Source of the DNA: Butyrivibrio sp.
GTDB lineage: Bacteria; Bacillota; Clostridia; Lachnospirales; Lachnospiraceae
DNA: 64,000 nucleotides
Assembly (NCBI RefSeq): GCF_017433805.1
Contig: NZ_JAFRGN010000043.1
Span: 62,001-126,000, forward strand
Reading direction: 5' to 3'
Shown: one piece after another, positions 27,302 through 36,518 of the stretch
How the letters are laid out: each line of letters starts with the position of its first letter
How positions within the stretch are numbered: the stretch's first letter is position 1
Notes under the pieces: generated by a model
Databases searched by the model: none
The model's input: the letters and a program-made list of their open reading frames with translations, nothing else
Told to the model about the DNA's origin: nothing
Program-made: the position numbers and the translations under genes

Positions 27302-28462
27302 TTATGCCAGTGCCTGTCTCAAATCCTCTTTCAGATCCTCCACGTCCTCAATTCCTACAGATAATCTGAATACTCCATCGGTTACCCCGGTTCTCTTTCT
27401 CTGTTCTTCAGGAATCGGGCGCTGAAGAGAAGCATTTGGAAGATTAATCAGCGACTGAACTCCTCCAAGACTTCCAGCCTGATATATGAGTTTGAATTTT
27501 CCAAAATATGAAGGCGCCTTAGAAGCATCTTTTATCTCAAAAGAGATCATACTGCCAAAGCCAGCCTGCTGCCTCTTTGCAAGTTCATGGTCAGGGTGCT
27601 CCTCATCCCCTGGATAGATAACTCTTTTCACATTTGGAAGGCTCTTAAGATATTCTGCTAAAACCTTAGCGTTTTGCTGCTGCCTTTCAAGCCTTACAGA
27701 AAGAGTCTCCATGCCTCTGAGAGTCAGCCAACAATCATCTGGAGATAATGGATTACCTGTAGCAAATACATAAAAATATAATTTCTCTCTAAGTTCTTTG
27801 GTTGCTGTTACGATTACTCCCGCCAGCACATCGTGGTGCCCTGCCAGGAACTTGGTAGCACTGTGGATCACAATATCTGCACCAAGCTCTATAGGCTTTT
27901 GTAAAAGAGGTGACAGGAATGTATTATCTACTATCAAAAGAGCATTCTTGTCATGAGCTATTTGAGAAATAGCCTTGATATCACTTATCCTTAGCATCGG
28001 ATTGGAAGGTGTTTCTATGATAAAGCCCTTTACATCATCTGTAGCTGCAGCTCGTACTGCCTCTATATCCCAGGTATCTACAAATGAAAACAGATAGCCG
28101 TACTTACTGTACACCTGATCAAATAGTCTGTAGCTTCCGCCATAGAGATCGCTGGACACAATTATCCTATCTCCTGGTTCAAAGAGTCTGAGTACCGCAT
28201 CAAGTGCTGCAAGACCGCTTGTTACTGCAAGGGCATCTGCTCCGTGTTCGAGTAATGCCACCTGCTTTTCAAGAGCTCTCCTTGTAGGTGTATTGCATCT
28301 GGCATAGGAAAAATCCTCTGGATCATGTTCCAAAGAACTATGTACGTAAGTTGCACTTCTATAAACAGGAACGCTTATGCTACCAGTCTCATCAAAAATT
28401 CCACTTCCTCTTGCTATCAAAGTATTCTCTCTACAGTTACAGTCAACATTTAGCTCCGACAT
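27302..28462 (-). CDS. Trans-sulfuration PLP enzyme (cystathionine gamma-synthase/lyase family)
   Basis: A 386-residue Cys/Met-metabolism PLP enzyme. It shows SVPVYRSATYVH, the substrate loop YARCNTPTRRALE, SDLYGGSYRLF, IVDNTFLSPLLQKPIELGAD, the PLP lysine in HSATKFLAGHHD, and LGGVQSLINLP near the C-terminus. The family makes or cleaves C-S bonds: cystathionine gamma-synthase, beta- or gamma-lyase, or O-acylhomoserine sulfhydrylase. Which one cannot be told from motifs alone. It lies between a MORN-like gene and the serine-dehydratase-like gene in the nitrogenase-like cluster, which supports a role in organosulfur turnover. Confidence 0.88.
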   Translation of the reverse strand: MSELNVDCNCRENTLIARGSGIFDETGSISVPVYRSATYVHSSLEHDPEDFSYARCNTPTRRALEKQVALLEHGADALAVTSGLAALDAVLRLFEPGDRIIVSSDLYGGSYRLFDQVYSKYGYLFSFVDTWDIEAVRAAATDDVKGFIIETPSNPMLRISDIKAISQIAHDKNALLIVDNTFLSPLLQKPIELGADIVIHSATKFLAGHHDVLAGVIVTATKELREKLYFYVFATGNPLSPDDCWLTLRGMETLSVRLERQQQNAKVLAEYLKSLPNVKRVIYPGDEEHPDHELAKRQQAGFGSMISFEIKDASKAPSYFGKFKLIYQAGSLGGVQSLINLPNASLQRPIPEEQRKRTGVTDGVFRLSVGIEDVEDLKEDLRQALA

Positions 28463-28469
28463 ATTATTG

Positions 28470-29084
28470 TTACCTCTTTTCTATTCCAATATAAGAAATG
28501 ATTTTCCCCTCTTTATCGAAAACAAGCGAATTATTATCAGCATGCATATGATTGGCAAAGAAGTTAAATGGCGCTATCTTTTTCCCCTCCACCATGATGG
28601 TCGTACCAAACACAGGCTCAAGAGATCTGATCTTACCATCTTCGTAAAAAGAGACTCCTACATTTGTTGTTATCTGTCCGTATCTGGTATCCACCAAAAG
28701 CTTCTCGTGATCATATATTGTAAAGCTCAATAATTCACCACTCTCATAGAAATGAATGCATTGTGGTTTAACCAGAAAGGATGCGTCTCCAATCTGTAGT
28801 CGCATCCTCTCGGTAATAGAAGCTTCGTCCTTGGAACTCCAATATGCACTTATTGCCCCATATCTTGGGAATACTCTCCGGATAGCTCCGCTCTCATAAA
28901 AGGTTATCAGCTCGCAAGGGATGACTCCGCATGGTGTCTCAATGTCAGTCTGCTCATTCAGGTAAATACTCTTTAGTCTTCCGCTCTTGTAGTAGCTGAC
29001 TCTCTCCCTTTCCTTACGTCTGAAATCCATGGGCGGAACAGCCGTAGTTTCGTAATTTTCAAAAAGTTTGGTGTAGTCCTTCAT
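28470..29084 (-). CDS. MORN-like repeat protein of unknown function
   Basis: A 204-residue protein with no signal peptide. It repeats a short beta-hairpin-like unit: YYKSGRLKSIYL, FYESGAIRRVFP, FYESGELLSFTI and FYEDGKIRSLEP, spaced 30-50 residues apart. This resembles MORN-variant/YwqK-type repeats. Four cysteines or so are scattered without a clear motif. I recognise no function. It sits between the ABC transporter and the trans-sulfuration enzyme genes, with gaps of under 40 bp on each side, so it is very likely co-expressed with the cluster. Confidence 0.65.
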   Translation of the reverse strand: MKDYTKLFENYETTAVPPMDFRRKERERVSYYKSGRLKSIYLNEQTDIETPCGVIPCELITFYESGAIRRVFPRYGAISAYWSSKDEASITERMRLQIGDASFLVKPQCIHFYESGELLSFTIYDHEKLLVDTRYGQITTNVGVSFYEDGKIRSLEPVFGTTIMVEGKKIAPFNFFANHMHADNNSLVFDKEGKIISYIGIEKR

Positions 29085-29114
29085 ACGAACACTTCCTTAA
29101 TTATCTAAATCTGC

Positions 29115-30041
29115 TCATCCTTCTGTAAGAGTAGAATTCAGATCAAATGGGTTGAATCCATAGAACTCTGTTGCGATTTTCTCAAGAGTTCCATCTTCCT
29201 TAAGCTGGCCAAGTACCTCTGAAATATCCTGCGTAAGCTGTGTCTCACCTTTAGCAATGATTGGGAAAGTACTGATAGAGATAACTGGTGTGTATGAGAG
29301 CTTGTCATAATACTCATGAAGTGCTCCATCTTCAGGCTCGATAACTGTAGTCCATCTAGATACAGGTGTAAGATGGCATCCATATCTTCCTTCAGCAACA
29401 GCTACAATCGCATTTGAAAATGCATTCTCATCACTTGTATATGAGAGTTCAAGCTGATTGTCAGGGTGCTCTTCGTTATACTTCTGATACTGATATGTGT
29501 TACCATCACCTGCCAGGTATGGAGCCGGCTTAAGGCCTGCTGTAGCTGCTGCCTCAAGTGATGTGATATCAGCATTTTCCTTGCTTACGATAAGTCCGGC
29601 CGGTGATGCTCCGATAGGATTTTCTGGAATCTCGTAGTTCTCAGCTCTCTTAGTTGTATAGTAAGCGTTTGTAAGAGCTATATCATACTTACCTGTAGAA
29701 AGACCTGTGTAAATAGCCTCCTGCTCTCCGTCATAGTACTCAAACTCATACTGTGGAAGTGCTTCATCGACAAGCTTAATCACTTCAATCTCATATCCTG
29801 TCTTGTTACCATTTTCATCGTAGTAAGAAAATGGAACAGCGCTTGATGATGATGCAATTCTTATCTTGCGAACCTCGCCGCTTCCAGCTGCATCTTCTGT
29901 CTTATTCTCTGCCTGCGCAGTTTCTTCCTTTACTGGTTCTGCTGCCTTTTCTGTAGCAGAAGCGCTTGATGCCTGTCCGCATCCTGCAAGTACCACTGTC
30001 ATAGCTGCTGTTAAAACAAATCCTAAAACTCTTTTTTTCAT
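29115..30041 (-). CDS. ABC transporter substrate-binding lipoprotein, polar amino-acid type
   Basis: A 308-residue family 3 solute-binding protein. The lipoprotein signal peptide ends in the lipobox LAGC. The mature part starts IRIASSSSAVPFSYYDENG and includes TGYEIEVIKLVDEALP, and LTNAYYTTKRAENY with the conserved arginine that holds an amino-acid carboxylate. The ligand is probably an amino acid or derivative; cystine or an S-alkyl cysteine would fit the surrounding sulfur genes, but that is inference. The ATG at 30041 has GAGGAGGAAGAAAAG directly upstream; a longer reading to 30176 would overlap the ATPase gene. It works with the ATPase and two permeases upstream. Confidence 0.9.
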   Translation of the reverse strand: MKKRVLGFVLTAAMTVVLAGCGQASSASATEKAAEPVKEETAQAENKTEDAAGSGEVRKIRIASSSSAVPFSYYDENGNKTGYEIEVIKLVDEALPQYEFEYYDGEQEAIYTGLSTGKYDIALTNAYYTTKRAENYEIPENPIGASPAGLIVSKENADITSLEAAATAGLKPAPYLAGDGNTYQYQKYNEEHPDNQLELSYTSDENAFSNAIVAVAEGRYGCHLTPVSRWTTVIEPEDGALHEYYDKLSYTPVISISTFPIIAKGETQLTQDISEVLGQLKEDGTLEKIATEFYGFNPFDLNSTLTEG

Positions 30042-30072
30042 CTTTTCTTCCTCCTCTTGATGTGATGATTTT

Positions 30073-30825
30073 TTATATAACATAGTCATATCCTTCAAGA
30101 AATCTTGATAGGAACTGCCTAGTTCTCTCTTCTTTTGGGTGTGTGAACAGCTCTTTGGCTTCTCCCTGTTCAACAATCACTCCCTTGTCCATATAAATAG
30201 CTTTGGTAGCTACGTCTCTTGCAAAGGCCATCTCATGGGTTACGATTACCATCGTTACACCCTTTTTAGCCAGCTTACTGATGGTCTCAAGAACTTCTCC
30301 TACAAGCTCCGGGTCGAGAGCTGATGTAGGTTCGTCAAAAAATATCACCTCAGGTTCTACGGCCAGCGCCCTTGCTATGGCGACTCTTTGCTGCTGTCCT
30401 CCTGATAATTCACTTGGATAATAATCAAATCTGTCTGCCAGACCAACTTCTTCAAGTGAACGCCTTGCTATTTCTTTGGCTCTAACCTTACTTACTCCGT
30501 GGCCTTTAGTAAGACCAAGCTCTACATTTTCAATTGCATTCTTGTTATTAAAAAGGTTGTAGTTCTGAAATACAAAGGATGTCTTTTGCCTTAACTCATG
30601 TATCTTCTGCCTTGATGCCGTGTGCAGATCCGCCTGTGTTTCACCTATTTTGATTGTTCCCTGGTCTGCTTTTTCAAAGAATTCAAGACACCTTAGAAGT
30701 GTTGTCTTACCTGATCCCGACGATCCCAGAATCGCAACCACATCTCCTTTTTCAACGCTAAAGCTAACGCCCTTTAATACTTCATTATCCCCAAACGCCT
30801 TATGTACATTCGATACACTTAACAT
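30073..30825 (-). CDS. ABC transporter ATP-binding protein, polar amino-acid type
   Basis: A 250-residue ATPase with Walker A GSSGSGKTTLLRCLEFFE, the Q-loop FVFQNYNLF, signature LSGGQQQRVAIARAL, Walker B VIFFDEPTSALDP and the H-loop VTHEMAFARDVA. The sequence is of the GlnQ/TcyC/TcyN group, which energises uptake of glutamine, arginine or cystine. It overlaps the upstream permease gene by 7 bp and precedes the binding-protein gene by 31 bp. GGAGAAGACA precedes the ATG. Confidence 0.93.
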   Translation of the reverse strand: MLSVSNVHKAFGDNEVLKGVSFSVEKGDVVAILGSSGSGKTTLLRCLEFFEKADQGTIKIGETQADLHTASRQKIHELRQKTSFVFQNYNLFNNKNAIENVELGLTKGHGVSKVRAKEIARRSLEEVGLADRFDYYPSELSGGQQQRVAIARALAVEPEVIFFDEPTSALDPELVGEVLETISKLAKKGVTMVIVTHEMAFARDVATKAIYMDKGVIVEQGEAKELFTHPKEERTRQFLSRFLEGYDYVI

Positions 30826-31526
30826 TGTCTTCTCCTATATACCAATTTGGTCTCTTCCAGTTTTTTCATTATCAGCTCAGTAATTTTAATGACCACTATA
30901 TAGATGAAAAATACGCATATATATGATTCAAAGTACCTGAGCACTCCTCCTCCGAGAATTCTGGCATAACCCGTTATCTCCACTACAGAGAGCATAAATG
31001 CCAGGGAAGATGACTTAATAAGTCCTACCAGAATATTTCCCAGAACCGGCCAGGCTGTTGTAAATGCCTGAGGGAAAACGACGTTAAACAGCACCTGTCC
31101 CTCTGTCATGCCAACCGATAATCCCGATTCAAACTGTCCCTTATCTATGCTCTCAAGTCCTGCTCTTACCGCTTCAGCTATTGATACGGTTGTTGAAAGA
31201 GATAGTGCAAGAAACGCATAATATATTGGCTTTATTGAATAGACATCCGCCTGGATATTTAGTTTTTGAAACATTTCAGTCAGAAGATATGGTCCAAAGT
31301 GAAAGATAACAAATATCTGAAGTACAATCGGTGTTCCTCTTATAAGTGACATGTACGTCCTGATGATCTGTGATGCCACCTTAACCTTCTTGAAATTGAT
31401 GTAAGCAAATATGGTCCCTATTATCAGTGAAATGGTCATAGCCACAACTGTTAATTCTATGGTCACCGGCAAATATGCCAGAACCTGTGGGAAAGCTTCA
31501 ATAACAAATTTCCAATCTACATTCAT
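30819..31526 (-). CDS. Amino-acid ABC transporter permease
   Basis: A 235-residue inner-membrane permease of the HisM/GlnP type: helices at about 15-37, 55-75, 90-110 and 185-210, with the coupling motif EAVRAGLESIDKGQFESGLSVGMT. Its ATG overlaps the stop of the other permease gene (ATGA, 4 bp), so the two are translated together. They probably form a heterodimer. Confidence 0.9.
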   Translation of the reverse strand: MNVDWKFVIEAFPQVLAYLPVTIELTVVAMTISLIIGTIFAYINFKKVKVASQIIRTYMSLIRGTPIVLQIFVIFHFGPYLLTEMFQKLNIQADVYSIKPIYYAFLALSLSTTVSIAEAVRAGLESIDKGQFESGLSVGMTEGQVLFNVVFPQAFTTAWPVLGNILVGLIKSSSLAFMLSVVEITGYARILGGGVLRYFESYICVFFIYIVVIKITELIMKKLEETKLVYRRRQC

Positions 31527-32236
31527 GTTTTCTGCTCCAAGACTACGACGTGCTTATATTCAAGTTTTTTCTCCAGAACGGAAAAGAGCTTCTCAAGGCC
31601 AGCTGTAATCGGCCAGTAAATGAGTGTTAGTGCAACACACATATCAAGAGCATATGCATTCATATCAAGAGCTGACAGGAAATATGCCTGCCCCAGCACA
31701 TCACGAAGACCTATTACATAAGCCAGAGCTCCTTCCTTTATCAGGAAGATGATTGTGTTACCGATGTTAGGAATAGAGTTCCTGAACATCTGCGGAAGTA
31801 AAACGTGGTTAAAAGCCTGAAGCTGAGTCATTCCAACTGATAAAGCTGCTTCCAGCTGTCCCTTACTGACTGAGTTGTAAGCACTTCTGATAATCTCAGA
31901 TGAAGATGCCCCAATGTTGATAGTAAAGGTAATAATGACGAATACCACCGTAGGAAGGCTGTTTAAAAATATGTTAAACGCGCCTGTAGTAACTGCTGAC
32001 AGTCCATAAAACACCAGAAACAGCAAAATGATCGAAGGTGTGGATCTGACCAATGTTACATAACCCTGCGCCAGTGCCGATATCGCCTTGTTCCTGCTCA
32101 TTCTTCCTTTTGCTATCAGTCCTCCAAGAGCAAAGCCCAGAATCAATGAGAAGAAAACATAAGTTAATGTAACCCGTAGATTAGGCAGTGATTTTAAAAA
32201 ATATTCCAGTATTCTTGATAGGTTTATTGTTCTCAT
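31523..32236 (-). CDS. Amino-acid ABC transporter permease (second subunit)
   Basis: A 237-residue permease of the same family, with helices at about 20-40, 55-80, 90-112 and 190-215 and the coupling motif EIIRSAYNSVSKGQLEAALSVGMT. It starts immediately after the stop of the small NifX-like gene, which ties the importer physically to the nitrogenase-like genes. TcyL/TcyM-like pairs in Bacillus import cystine and sulfur-containing analogues with two different permeases, a similar arrangement; the substrate here is not known. Confidence 0.9.
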   Translation of the reverse strand: MRTINLSRILEYFLKSLPNLRVTLTYVFFSLILGFALGGLIAKGRMSRNKAISALAQGYVTLVRSTPSIILLFLVFYGLSAVTTGAFNIFLNSLPTVVFVIITFTINIGASSSEIIRSAYNSVSKGQLEAALSVGMTQLQAFNHVLLPQMFRNSIPNIGNTIIFLIKEGALAYVIGLRDVLGQAYFLSALDMNAYALDMCVALTLIYWPITAGLEKLFSVLEKKLEYKHVVVLEQKT

Positions 32237-32602
32237 TTAACGTCTCGCCTTTAAGTATTGTTGGATTTTGATCAGGAGGCTTTCTATATCACCTTCCTGT
32301 TCAAGAGTCTGTATTCCTCTCCTTAAGAGGACTCTTGATGGATATGCACCGACCTCTTTTAGCAAAAGATACTCACAATCATGAAGGACGTCGGCTATAG
32401 CGTTTACGTATTCATCATTCCTTCCTGCACATCCGCCTCCATCCGGTACCGGATAAGCTGCGACATCAGGAAGTGTTCTGTTATCTATCTGCTGTATGTT
32501 GTCATCGCTTAATTCATAGATGGCAGCATTCTTTATTTCTCTAAAAGAAACTTTTGTATTTGGGTCATTGTCATATCCTACTGCAACTAATGTATTCTCC
32601 AC
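32237..32602 (-). CDS. NifX/NafY-like small protein in the nitrogenase-like cluster
   Basis: A 121-residue protein with a GTG start. The second half, IADVLHDCEYLLLKEVGAYPSRVLLRRGI, follows the pattern of the NifX/NafY/NifB C-terminal fold (a DC-x-vL-x-iG-x-x-x-L-x-x-GI block). The N-terminal half begins VAVGYDNDP like the same fold, and GGGCAGRNDEY adds a cysteine. Such proteins carry iron-sulfur cofactors between NifB and component 1. It lies directly after the NifK-like gene (20-bp gap), so a cofactor carrier or chaperone for this enzyme is likely. The assignment is by fold pattern, not strong identity. Confidence 0.62.
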   Translation of the reverse strand: MENTLVAVGYDNDPNTKVSFREIKNAAIYELSDDNIQQIDNRTLPDVAAYPVPDGGGCAGRNDEYVNAIADVLHDCEYLLLKEVGAYPSRVLLRRGIQTLEQEGDIESLLIKIQQYLKARR

Positions 32603-32622
32603 ATTTACACACTTCCTAAGCT

Positions 32623-33984
32623 TTATTTCTCAACTGTTGTATGTGCTATGAAGCCTTTATTCAATACTCCGGAATATAGGTCCTCTATGAGCTGTAAGCC
32701 TCCGTTATATCCAACATAAGATTTGCTGACGATTACTTTTTCAAGAATCGGTACACTCAGATAGATCAGAACGCTCTTGGTGTTATAAGCAAGTTCTCTG
32801 TCCCAGCTGGATCCAAAGATTACAGATTTTGTTTTTCTCTCATCAATGTTCCTTTTGATATCCTCTTTGATAAGAGCATTATCTCCTTCGAATACAACTC
32901 TCTCTCCAAGACCTTCCTTGATGCTCTCAAGCTTTTCCTTGATCCGATCCTTGGATGCATTGTTAGGTTCTGAGCTGTCATAGAACTTAACTACCTCTAT
33001 TCCAAGTTCATTTTCAAGGAAATCTGATATTCCAACACCGTAAATATCATCAGCGGATACATACGCATCAAATGGAATATAAGAAGAATAGTCAGCCAGG
33101 AAATCGCCGATTGAAACGAAGTACTTCTTGTATCTCTTTTCCTCATACTTAATGAAACTTTCTACCTTATCAGTATCAAGCTCAAGAGCCTCTCCTACTC
33201 TTCTAAGGAATGCGCTTGTAGCCTTAAGTCCAACAGGAAGCACCGGCTCATGAAGAAATGGTGTTCCATATTTTCTCTGACAGAGCTTGGCTGCTGATAA
33301 ACCAACCCATGGAGAAAGAACTATATTAAGCTGCGCATTTGGAATATTCTTCCACTCTGAAACGCCTTCTGAACCATATCCAAAGAGAATATTAACCTTA
33401 AGTCCTATTCCAGTGAGGATTCTCTTTATTTCTTCCAGGTCGCCTCTCCAATAAACATCCTGATAAGGTACTACTGAAAAGACATTTACAAGTCCTTTTT
33501 CCGGCTCTATTTCTTCGTCTACGTCGCCTACAAACTGCTCTATGAGTGCCTCAAGAACAAGATTATGGCCCTTGTAGTTATTGCCTCTAAAGCCGGCTGT
33601 ATCTACTCCAATTACCTTTTTTTCTTTGGTAGAATGATCCTCAGCTACCTGCTTTACATCGTCTCCGACAATTCCTGCAGTGCATCCTGACATTACGACA
33701 TACAGATCGCCATCCATGACATCCAAAGTTGCATCAATCAGCTTGCCAAGCTTTTTTTCTCCTCCAAATACAACTTCATTCTGAGTTGAATTAGTACATG
33801 GAATCTGTGCTCCACCTGCGTAGCCTTCTCCCTGATATCCAGCTCCTGCACTCAGATATGAGAACTGTCTGGCACTACAGCCAGGACCTGCATGTATGAT
33901 TGGTATGGCACGTGGTATTGCAAGCACGGACTGCTGCGAACCAAGCGCGCATGAATATTTAGCTTCTTGTATAATTCCGCCCAT
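32623..33984 (-). CDS. Nitrogenase-like component 1, NifK/beta-type subunit
   Basis: A 453-residue subunit of the oxidoreductase/nitrogenase component 1 family. The three P-cluster cysteine positions are recognisable: KYSCALGSQQ (Cys12, cf. NifK AKACQPLGA), HAGPGCSAR (Cys36) and SGCTAGIVGDD (Cys101). An extra cysteine, Cys63 (IPCTNS), lies between them. It lacks the roughly 60-residue N-terminal extension of classical NifK. It pairs with the NifD-like protein encoded 19 bp upstream. GGAGATAACGCG precedes the ATG. Full P-cluster ligation sets it apart from chlorophyll and F430 enzymes, which have reduced sets. Confidence 0.85.
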   Translation of the reverse strand: MGGIIQEAKYSCALGSQQSVLAIPRAIPIIHAGPGCSARQFSYLSAGAGYQGEGYAGGAQIPCTNSTQNEVVFGGEKKLGKLIDATLDVMDGDLYVVMSGCTAGIVGDDVKQVAEDHSTKEKKVIGVDTAGFRGNNYKGHNLVLEALIEQFVGDVDEEIEPEKGLVNVFSVVPYQDVYWRGDLEEIKRILTGIGLKVNILFGYGSEGVSEWKNIPNAQLNIVLSPWVGLSAAKLCQRKYGTPFLHEPVLPVGLKATSAFLRRVGEALELDTDKVESFIKYEEKRYKKYFVSIGDFLADYSSYIPFDAYVSADDIYGVGISDFLENELGIEVVKFYDSSEPNNASKDRIKEKLESIKEGLGERVVFEGDNALIKEDIKRNIDERKTKSVIFGSSWDRELAYNTKSVLIYLSVPILEKVIVSKSYVGYNGGLQLIEDLYSGVLNKGFIAHTTVEK

Positions 33985-34003
33985 CGCGTTATCTCCTCAC
34001 CAG

Positions 34004-35452
34004 TTAAATAAATAGTCTTTCATCCTCAAGCCACTGCTTGGTATATGGGAATTCATTGTATTCTTCAAGTGTAGTCAGAACTCTCTTAAACTTTCTGATG
34101 TTCTTAAGTCTCTCACCAAGAGTTATGATTCCGTCATATCCAGCAGATACATTTACTTCTCCTTCCAGAATTGATGGAATTCCAAGCTTAGCTGACAGCG
34201 CCGGCAAATGCATATGTCTGATGATTACAACATCCGGCTTAACTTGTTTAAGTATCTTGATAACTTCATAAGGCTGTTTCTCACATACTGAAAAATGCTC
34301 TATGTCTCCGGCTACATTTATCATCTCCTGAAGAGAACTGTGCTCTACAGGCTCTCCATCTGTCTTCATATCATGGTGAAGAGTTGTGATACCTGCTATC
34401 TCTATTCCAAGATCAGAAGCTATGCTGGCCATGTTGTGAGCGTAGGAATCACCAGCGTAGATATATATCCTAAGTCCCTTAAGCTCTTTTCTAAGTTCTT
34501 CAAGCTTAGGAGCTATTCTCTCGTGTTCCTTGGCAATAACTTCTTCAACTATGTCTGACTTACCTGTAAGCCTTGCCACTTCTCTATACCAGGCATCAGT
34601 CCACTTTATTCCATAAGGAGCTGTAGCATGTACATGAGGCACACCGTACTGTTTCTCAAGGACATCTGTAATATATGTTCCAAGTGTTTCGCAGATACTT
34701 GTAGAACATGCTGCTTCTGTCATTCTGGCTATGGTATCAATATCTGCCAAAGGAACCAGGTAATTAGGCCTGAGTCCTATTTTCCCAAGAATTTCTGAAA
34801 AGGTATCTGATCCCATGAAGTTAAAGATATTAACAAGATCTGGCTGTTTCTTTTCAGGTTCTTTGACTATTCTCTTTAAAAGAGCGTGGTAGCCAGCATC
34901 AAAACCTGATGACCATACCTTTGATTTAAAGCCTTCGCAGTAGACAGGAACTACTGGAATTCCATATTCAGCCTGTTTCTCATCTGCAACACTCTCGATG
35001 TCGTCACCGACGATACCAGCTGCACAGGAAGACTGAACAAATATAGCTGACGGATGGAATCTCTTATAGGCTTCATCAATTGCTTCTCTTAATTTCTTGA
35101 GGCCTCCGTAGATTGTCTCTTTTTCTGAAATGTTGCTACATACAACATTTGTCTTAAAGGGCTTTTGACCTCTTCCAAGAGATCCGCTTTTATTTATCTC
35201 ATCGTTTGCCGGATTATTGGCAAAGCATCCCATTGGTGAATGAACAACTACTGCTGCATCTCTAATGTGGCTACAGATAGTTCCAGCTCTCATCTGCGCA
35301 CAGTCACTACACTGTGAAAAGCATCTTGGCTGCTCGACCTTTTTCTGAGAAACTGCGCCAGCCTGAAGTTCACTGGCTTTTCCAGCAAAAGATATTATTG
35401 ATTTAAGTCTTCTTTCTCTTACTTCTACTTCTGTTGTAAGGCTATTACTCAT
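34004..35452 (-). CDS. Nitrogenase-like component 1, NifD/alpha-type subunit
   Basis: A 482-residue alpha-type subunit. P-cluster cysteines: AGTICSH or nearby (Cys60; Cys51 is also close), HSPMGC (Cys76) and SSCAAGIVGDD (Cys143). The cofactor cysteine of NifD (Cys275) aligns with Cys254 because CETLGTYITDVLEKQYG matches the NifD spacing to EKYG exactly. The region of the cofactor histidine (NifD His442), here 424-440 before GYDGI, holds no histidine. Cysteines at 44 and 48 make an N-terminal CxxxCxxC. The enzyme likely reduces a substrate on a NifB-derived cofactor, but its substrate is unknown. It sits between the nifH and NifK-like genes. Confidence 0.85.
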   Translation of the reverse strand: MSNSLTTEVEVRERRLKSIISFAGKASELQAGAVSQKKVEQPRCFSQCSDCAQMRAGTICSHIRDAAVVVHSPMGCFANNPANDEINKSGSLGRGQKPFKTNVVCSNISEKETIYGGLKKLREAIDEAYKRFHPSAIFVQSSCAAGIVGDDIESVADEKQAEYGIPVVPVYCEGFKSKVWSSGFDAGYHALLKRIVKEPEKKQPDLVNIFNFMGSDTFSEILGKIGLRPNYLVPLADIDTIARMTEAACSTSICETLGTYITDVLEKQYGVPHVHATAPYGIKWTDAWYREVARLTGKSDIVEEVIAKEHERIAPKLEELRKELKGLRIYIYAGDSYAHNMASIASDLGIEIAGITTLHHDMKTDGEPVEHSSLQEMINVAGDIEHFSVCEKQPYEVIKILKQVKPDVVIIRHMHLPALSAKLGIPSILEGEVNVSAGYDGIITLGERLKNIRKFKRVLTTLEEYNEFPYTKQWLEDERLFI

Positions 35453-35473
35453 CTTTGCTCCTCCATACCCCCA

Positions 35474-36343
<870 letters not shown>

Positions 36344-36354
36344 TTAACAAAAAA

Positions 36355-36390
36355 GAGACTAGTCCTTAAGTAGTACTAAGAACTAATCTC
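36355..36390 (-). promoter_or_regulatory. Terminator/attenuator-like hairpin in the nifH leader
   Basis: Minus strand GAGATTAGTTCTTA, 8-base loop, TAAGGACTAGTCTC: a fully paired 14-bp stem counting two G-U pairs, then CTTTTTTG. It is 38 bases before the nifH start, with no promoter-like sequence between. Confidence 0.7.
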
Positions 36391-36478
36391 CAGTTGTCCG
36401 GTCGATTATGTTTAACGAATTAAAGTATTAAATTAAAAAGATATTAGCATAAGTGCTTAGTTTGTAGAATCAGCCTTT

Positions 36479-36498
36479 ACTTATAGCCAGGTATAAGT
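36479..36498. promoter_or_regulatory. Operator-like inverted repeat between nifX and nifH
   Basis: ACTTATA-GCCAGG-TATAAGT: perfect 7-bp arms around 6 bp, just downstream of the nifX-like stop and about 160 bp before nifH. It could be a regulator site or a weak hairpin. Confidence 0.4.
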
Positions 36499-36518
36499 AT
36501 TTCTTGTAGCTCTTTTCC

